From contig JAIUJO010000087.1 in NCBI GenBank assembly GCA_023846275.1, positions 389,501 through 453,500 of the forward strand: a stretch of 64,000 nt of DNA. Direction: 5' to 3'. This document shows positions 59,746 through 64,000 of the stretch, piece by piece. Position numbers and translations under genes: made by a program. The notes below the pieces were generated by a model that worked only from the letters and a program-made list of their open reading frames with translations, did no database searches and had not been told where the DNA came from. Each line of letters starts with the position of its first letter. The stretch's first letter is position 1. This DNA is from Vanilla planifolia. Lineage: Eukaryota > Streptophyta > Magnoliopsida > Asparagales > Orchidaceae.

Positions 59746-62700
59746 TTTGATAGATGTCATCAAGTCATGTCCAAATGACATATGTTTTATCTCGACCAAA
59801 TTACAATTTTAAGTCTTGTGAATAACTTCAAGTAAATGGGAAGAAAAATAACAAATTTTTACATTAATAATAAGAAAATATATAATAAATTTGAAATGAG
59901 AAAAATTAAAGCATTATAATATAACCAAATAATAGTGATAAAAAGGTTACATAGGAGAAGAATTTGACATTCACAATAATACCAAATAAAAGAAAACTAT
60001 TTAAAGAAATTGGATGCGTTATATATTAAAGTTATATTCCAAGGTATAAAGGAGATCAACTGTGACATAATAATACCAACAAAAATTTCTCAAGTTGAAC
60101 GATAAAACCCTAAAAAATTATATATATATATAATAGTGCAAAGTGGTTATCTACTTTGATAGTGCCTAACAACAGTATCAAGTGACATTTTCTTCATCTC
60201 TATCACACCTTTTTTTGAATTACTAAAAATTGCCAATGTATATAACCTTAAATAGTTATAAATTATTTTTTAATATTTGGAAAATATATGCAAACCATAG
60301 CATAAGATAAATTTAAATAATTTAATCTATCCAAATCAAAGAAATGTAAGTGTCATAAAAGAAGATAATTTGATTTTCATATTAATAAAAACTATATAAG
60401 TTGCATTCAGTGTTACAATCAAGATCAAGTGAAAAATTCTCCTTTGTGAAATCTTGTATGAATTGAACTGCCTTATAAAGTGTATCACAACCCTAGAATA
60501 GAAAATATTTAAAGATAATAAAAGAATATGTTATTAAGTAGAGCTTGCAACTATAATTCCAAAGACATTTGTTTCACCACAATCGGATATAATTTAGAAT
60601 TGCTACAAATTACTAAAATAAATAATAATTATTAATAATAAATTATTATTTTAATATTAAGTAAATCTATATTAATGTTCAAATAGATGAATTGATGAAA
60701 TATTATATTACCAAATCAAGGCGATATAATGGCTACAAGAGAAGATTTCTCGTTAAAGTGTAATGTAATCAAATCAAAGTGAAATGTTTAAAAAAATTTC
60801 ATTAATTATAAGAAAGTTGATTTCTGAAATGTTAACGAGATCAAGTGTAACATCATCATTCATAAAATTTGGCACAAATCTAAATGCTCCATAAACTCTA
60901 TCAAATTTTAAAAATATAGAATAAATTTATACTTAGAATCTAGCTTATCAAAATGAGTACATTGATGTTTTGTTTTTCTCAATTGAACTAATTTATATAT
61001 GCTATGAATTACTAAAAATAAATAAGAAAAAATATATAAAAAATGATATTTTTTGTTTTAAGTAAATAGATTCCAAAACTAAAATGAGATAACTTGAACC
61101 AATATAATACTATCAAATCAAAGGCAATATAAAGGTCACACGTGGAGATTTTTATTTCAAAAGTGAGAAAAATTGTTTTTGAATGATGTTTTCCTAGACA
61201 CATAAGAAATTGATCATGATGTATTTGATAATCAAAGCATGTGTGAATCAAAATGACTTACATGTCAAAAGATAATAATAAAAATAAAATATTTAAAAAA
61301 TAACAAATGAATATTTAATTATGCATAGCTTGCTAAGGCAAGTCTGGCAACATTTGATTCACATTGTTTGGTCCTCCATTGGAAGCTTTGTGATTTATCC
61401 AGTTAAATAAGCAAAAATAATAACTAATATTTATTTTATTATTAACTAAATATATGTTAAAGTTGAGGCAAAAAAATTTTAACTCATAAAAGATAGCAAA
61501 ATTAATGATATTTAAGTGTTACATGATAGAAGATAGTAAAAACACATTAAAAAAATAAAAAAAATTGAACAATAGAAATAAATTTTTTCTAAATCTTGTA
61601 TTCAATTATTCTTACAAAATTTTTCATAATAATCTTGATTGTCAAATCTGGAATGAATAAATATGTCTTGTAAAACGTAATAAAGACCTAAGAAAATAAA
61701 AGTTTAGAAAAAATTTTGTGCAAATAATTTAATAGCATATTGAAACTCCAATGAAGTGTGGTTCGTCTCATTTGGATCTTGTATGAAATTATTGTTAACG
61801 TCCATAAAAATAATTCTCCATACCTAAAAATAGTTATTTTTATTTTAAGTAAATGTAAAAGCGAAATAAAATGATGCTATGAAACCAAATAAAATCAAAC
61901 TACAAAAAAGGTCACACTCAAGACGAATTAGATTTTTATCGTAAAAAAACACAATAAAAAGAAATGCAATTTCAATTAATCAAATAAATTGTTTGAAAAA
62001 GGTTGATTTTAAGATATTAAGGAGATGAAAAGTATTAATTTGAACCACCAATTTTGTTATGAATTAAAAAAGATCTTCAATCGAGCCAAACCATAAGTCA
62101 AATATTTTTAATAGTATAAAGTTAATATATTATAATTCTATAATATATTTTTAAGTCATTTAATTGTATAATATTAAAAAAAATAAAAAAAATAATATTA
62201 ATTATACAAGAAATATACATTTGGAGATATTAAGGAGTTTGAGCATACAATCCTTCAACATGAAATGAAGAACAACAAAACATGTCTCCAAAAATTTTTC
62301 TAAGCCCTAGAAAAAGGTTTTTAAAAATATTAGAATCAATAAATACAATGATTATTCTCGTTGAGATAAGTCTTGTGATGATTATTTTATCTTGATCGTA
62401 CCTGGTTTGGACTTATTTTGAGTTACACAAACAAATATGCATAATAAAATAAAACATATTAACTTATAATTATTTAAAAAGATTTAAAACTTTAATAGGA
62501 CAAATTGATGTAAAGTAATTTAACTAAATAAAAGTGAGGTAAAGCTTACTCAAAAGGGCAATTAGAGTTTCATAATAATATTGCCAAACTAAAGTAAAAC
62601 ATTTGAAGAAATGAGCTTTGTTGTACGAGAAAGTTGCATGTAAGATATTGAGGAGATCAAGCACAGCCTTTTTAATATTAAATAAGTTACAGTTTAAAAT

Positions 62701-64000
62701 ATCTCAAAATGCATGAAATATTCAAAAAAAAATACATGATAATACAAAATGAACATATAGTTCGATAAAGTTCATCCAAACAAGTCTGACAACATTTCTT
62801 TCATCTACATAAAATATTGTTTGGGAAAATGTTTAGTTAAGAAATTAAATAAGAATAAATAATAGAATAAATTATTATTTAAATGTTAATGAAATATATA
62901 TATGAAAGATAAAATTAGATAAATTTAAGTCATATGTTATAACCAGAACAAAGAAGCATAAACATGATAGGAGAGGAAAATTTTGTACTCGCATTATTAT
63001 AATCAAATTAATGAGAAAAATTTGAAAACATGATATAAATTGAAAGGGATAGTTACCTTTCTTGATAATAAGGAGATTGAGTGTAACATTATTGAATGTT
63101 AATTATGGCATTAATTGAAATTTTTTATTTAGAGTGCAACAAACATAGAGAATAAAATATTTCAAAATATTAAAATGTTGTAGAGCTCACTAAGATAAGC
63201 CCAATGACCTACGTCTTAACTCAAACATACATCAATCAAAATATTTATGAACTATCAAAATAAGAATAGTTAATAATAAATTATTCTTAATATTAAGAAA
63301 AAATATATTAATGTTAAAATGATAAGAATTTAGATATGTCATTCAAATAATTCAAGGTTACATAATAGTCATGTAGAGAAGATTTAAAATTACATAAGAA
63401 GTTAATCAACTCAAAGAAAAATATTTAAAGAAATGAGACTAATTCTACATCCCTTTTTGTACAATTCAAAATGTTCATAAATCTCATAAAAATGTTTGAA
63501 AATAAAATATTAAAAATTCTTTAATATATATATATATATATATTAATGTTTATTTAGATAAGTTGAAAAACATTTATTTTATCACATTCAAAACTTTCCT
63601 AGATTTATTACAAATTCCCAAGATAAATAACTACCACTAATAAAAACATATTCTCTTAATATTCAAAAAATAGATGCAAAAGTGAAAATGAAAGAACTTC
63701 AAGTAATGTAATGTAGAATAAGTAAAGGAAATACAGAAGTCCCACAAGTGGAGATTTAAATTTTCAAGGAAATATAACATAGTTGAAGTGGAAAACAATG
63801 TAGAGAGTTATAATAATATAATAAAGACAAAGTAAAGCATTTCAATTAATGAGATAAATTTAATGAAAAGTTTCATTTAAATTTACTAAGAAGATCGAGG
63901 ATAATATTCTGAATCATCAAATTATTGTAATTAAAAAAGTAATATTATAAAAATAATAAAAAATGAGTATTTAGATGACAAACTCATCAAGATAAGTCCA
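59746..64000. repeat. Higher-order repeat copy 5 (partial, register decays)
   Basis: The first monomers match position 1 (ATAATTTGATAGATG at about 59743), position 2 (AGTGCAAAGTGGTTATC at about 60136) and position 3 (GTAGAGCTTGC at about 60538, followed by AATGTTCAAATAGATG). The half-monomer expected near 62.1 kb is not seen, so later monomers are out of register or diverged. The array continues past the window end, which falls just after AACTCATCAAGATAAGTCCA, a box B start. Confidence 0.45.

Larger units (their letters stand above)
33480..64000. repeat. Satellite array, monomer about 400 bp
   Basis: Tandem monomers of about 340-420 bp run to the end of the window without a break, roughly 75 copies by length. 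In plus-strand order each has box A (GTTGCATTCCAAG, then GAGATCAAGTGTAACAT and TGATCATCAAAT), an A-rich spacer with AAATAAAATATTTAAAAAT, box B (ATAGAGCTCATTGAGATGAG, then TTTCATCTCGATTAGACC), GAATTAC..AAGTAAATAAGCATAAA, a very A+T-rich block around ATTAAGTAAATATATATTAA, box C (GGTCACACAAGAGGAGAAT) and AAAACATTTGAAGAAATGAG. Box A examples: 33575, 34745, 35165, 36370, 37130, 38200. Box B examples: 38974, 39383, 39743, 40147, 42441, 43262, 44101, 55742, 62361. Copies are highly diverged. No coding potential is conserved between monomers; short frames inside it are chance. Confidence 0.9.

Noticed and set aside
34174-61251. Short frames inside the array (for example 34174-34362, 39645-39911, 42061-42246, 47366-47587, 51627-51857, 57767-58030, 61012-61251)
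   Set aside because: They fall at various places in the monomer, are not conserved from copy to copy, and consist of low-complexity Leu/Ile/Phe or Lys/Asn text expected from A+T-rich DNA.
33480-64000. CRISPR-like array
   Set aside because: Monomers are about 400 bp, diverged and without constant short repeats and unique spacers; the surrounding elements are plant retrotransposons.

Overview
This window is eukaryotic, almost certainly plant, repeat-derived heterochromatin. It is very A+T-rich (well over 70% by eye), has no intact gene, and no open frame of more than about 110 codons. Everything recognisable is decayed retrotransposon or tandem satellite. The plant assignment rests on the element types: Ty1/copia and Ty3/gypsy elements primed by initiator-Met tRNA, and a plant-type L1 LINE with a C-terminal RNase H-like domain. 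I see no CRISPR, operon, rRNA or tRNA.

Layout. 1-1.5 kb: A+T-rich DNA with a (TA)n tract. About 1.5-8.3 kb: a nearly complete but heavily mutated Ty1/copia element on the minus strand, with two diverged LTRs, primer-binding site, gag, integrase, a pol with its RT centre deleted, RNase H end and polypurine tract. About 10-13.1 kb: a 3'-truncated Ty3/gypsy element, also minus strand (5' LTR, PBS, gag, protease region, start of RT). About 15.5-19.5 kb: a minus-strand L1-type LINE whose domains run linker, RT, thumb/C-terminal region, RNase H-like domain, poly-A, with about 0.7 kb of unrelated sequence inside it. 19.6-29.2 kb: no assignable gene, with simple and short degenerate repeats. 29.25-33.4 kb: a second, better preserved Ty3/gypsy element, minus strand (3' LTR with TATA, PPT, integrase, RNase H, RT with YVDD, protease end); its gag and 5' LTR are absent.

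From about 33.48 kb to the end of the window and beyond lies an array of roughly 400-bp monomers, about 75 if the spacing holds. Each has three recognisable islands (boxes A, B and C) in very A+T-rich filler. Between about 39 and 60 kb the monomers form a higher-order repeat of about 12-13 monomers (4.5-6.1 kb). Specific monomer types, including one with an extra half-monomer, recur in the same order four to five times. Monomers left of 39 kb have the same basic period but not this order. Box B is an imperfect inverted repeat.

Nothing here is a working pathway. The most interesting object is the higher-order satellite array: its hairpin island, its CpG-decay pattern, its possible origin from a Ty3/gypsy LTR-like sequence, and its abrupt edge at a truncated retrotransposon. 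All domain calls come from reading decayed translations by eye; no alignment or database search was run.
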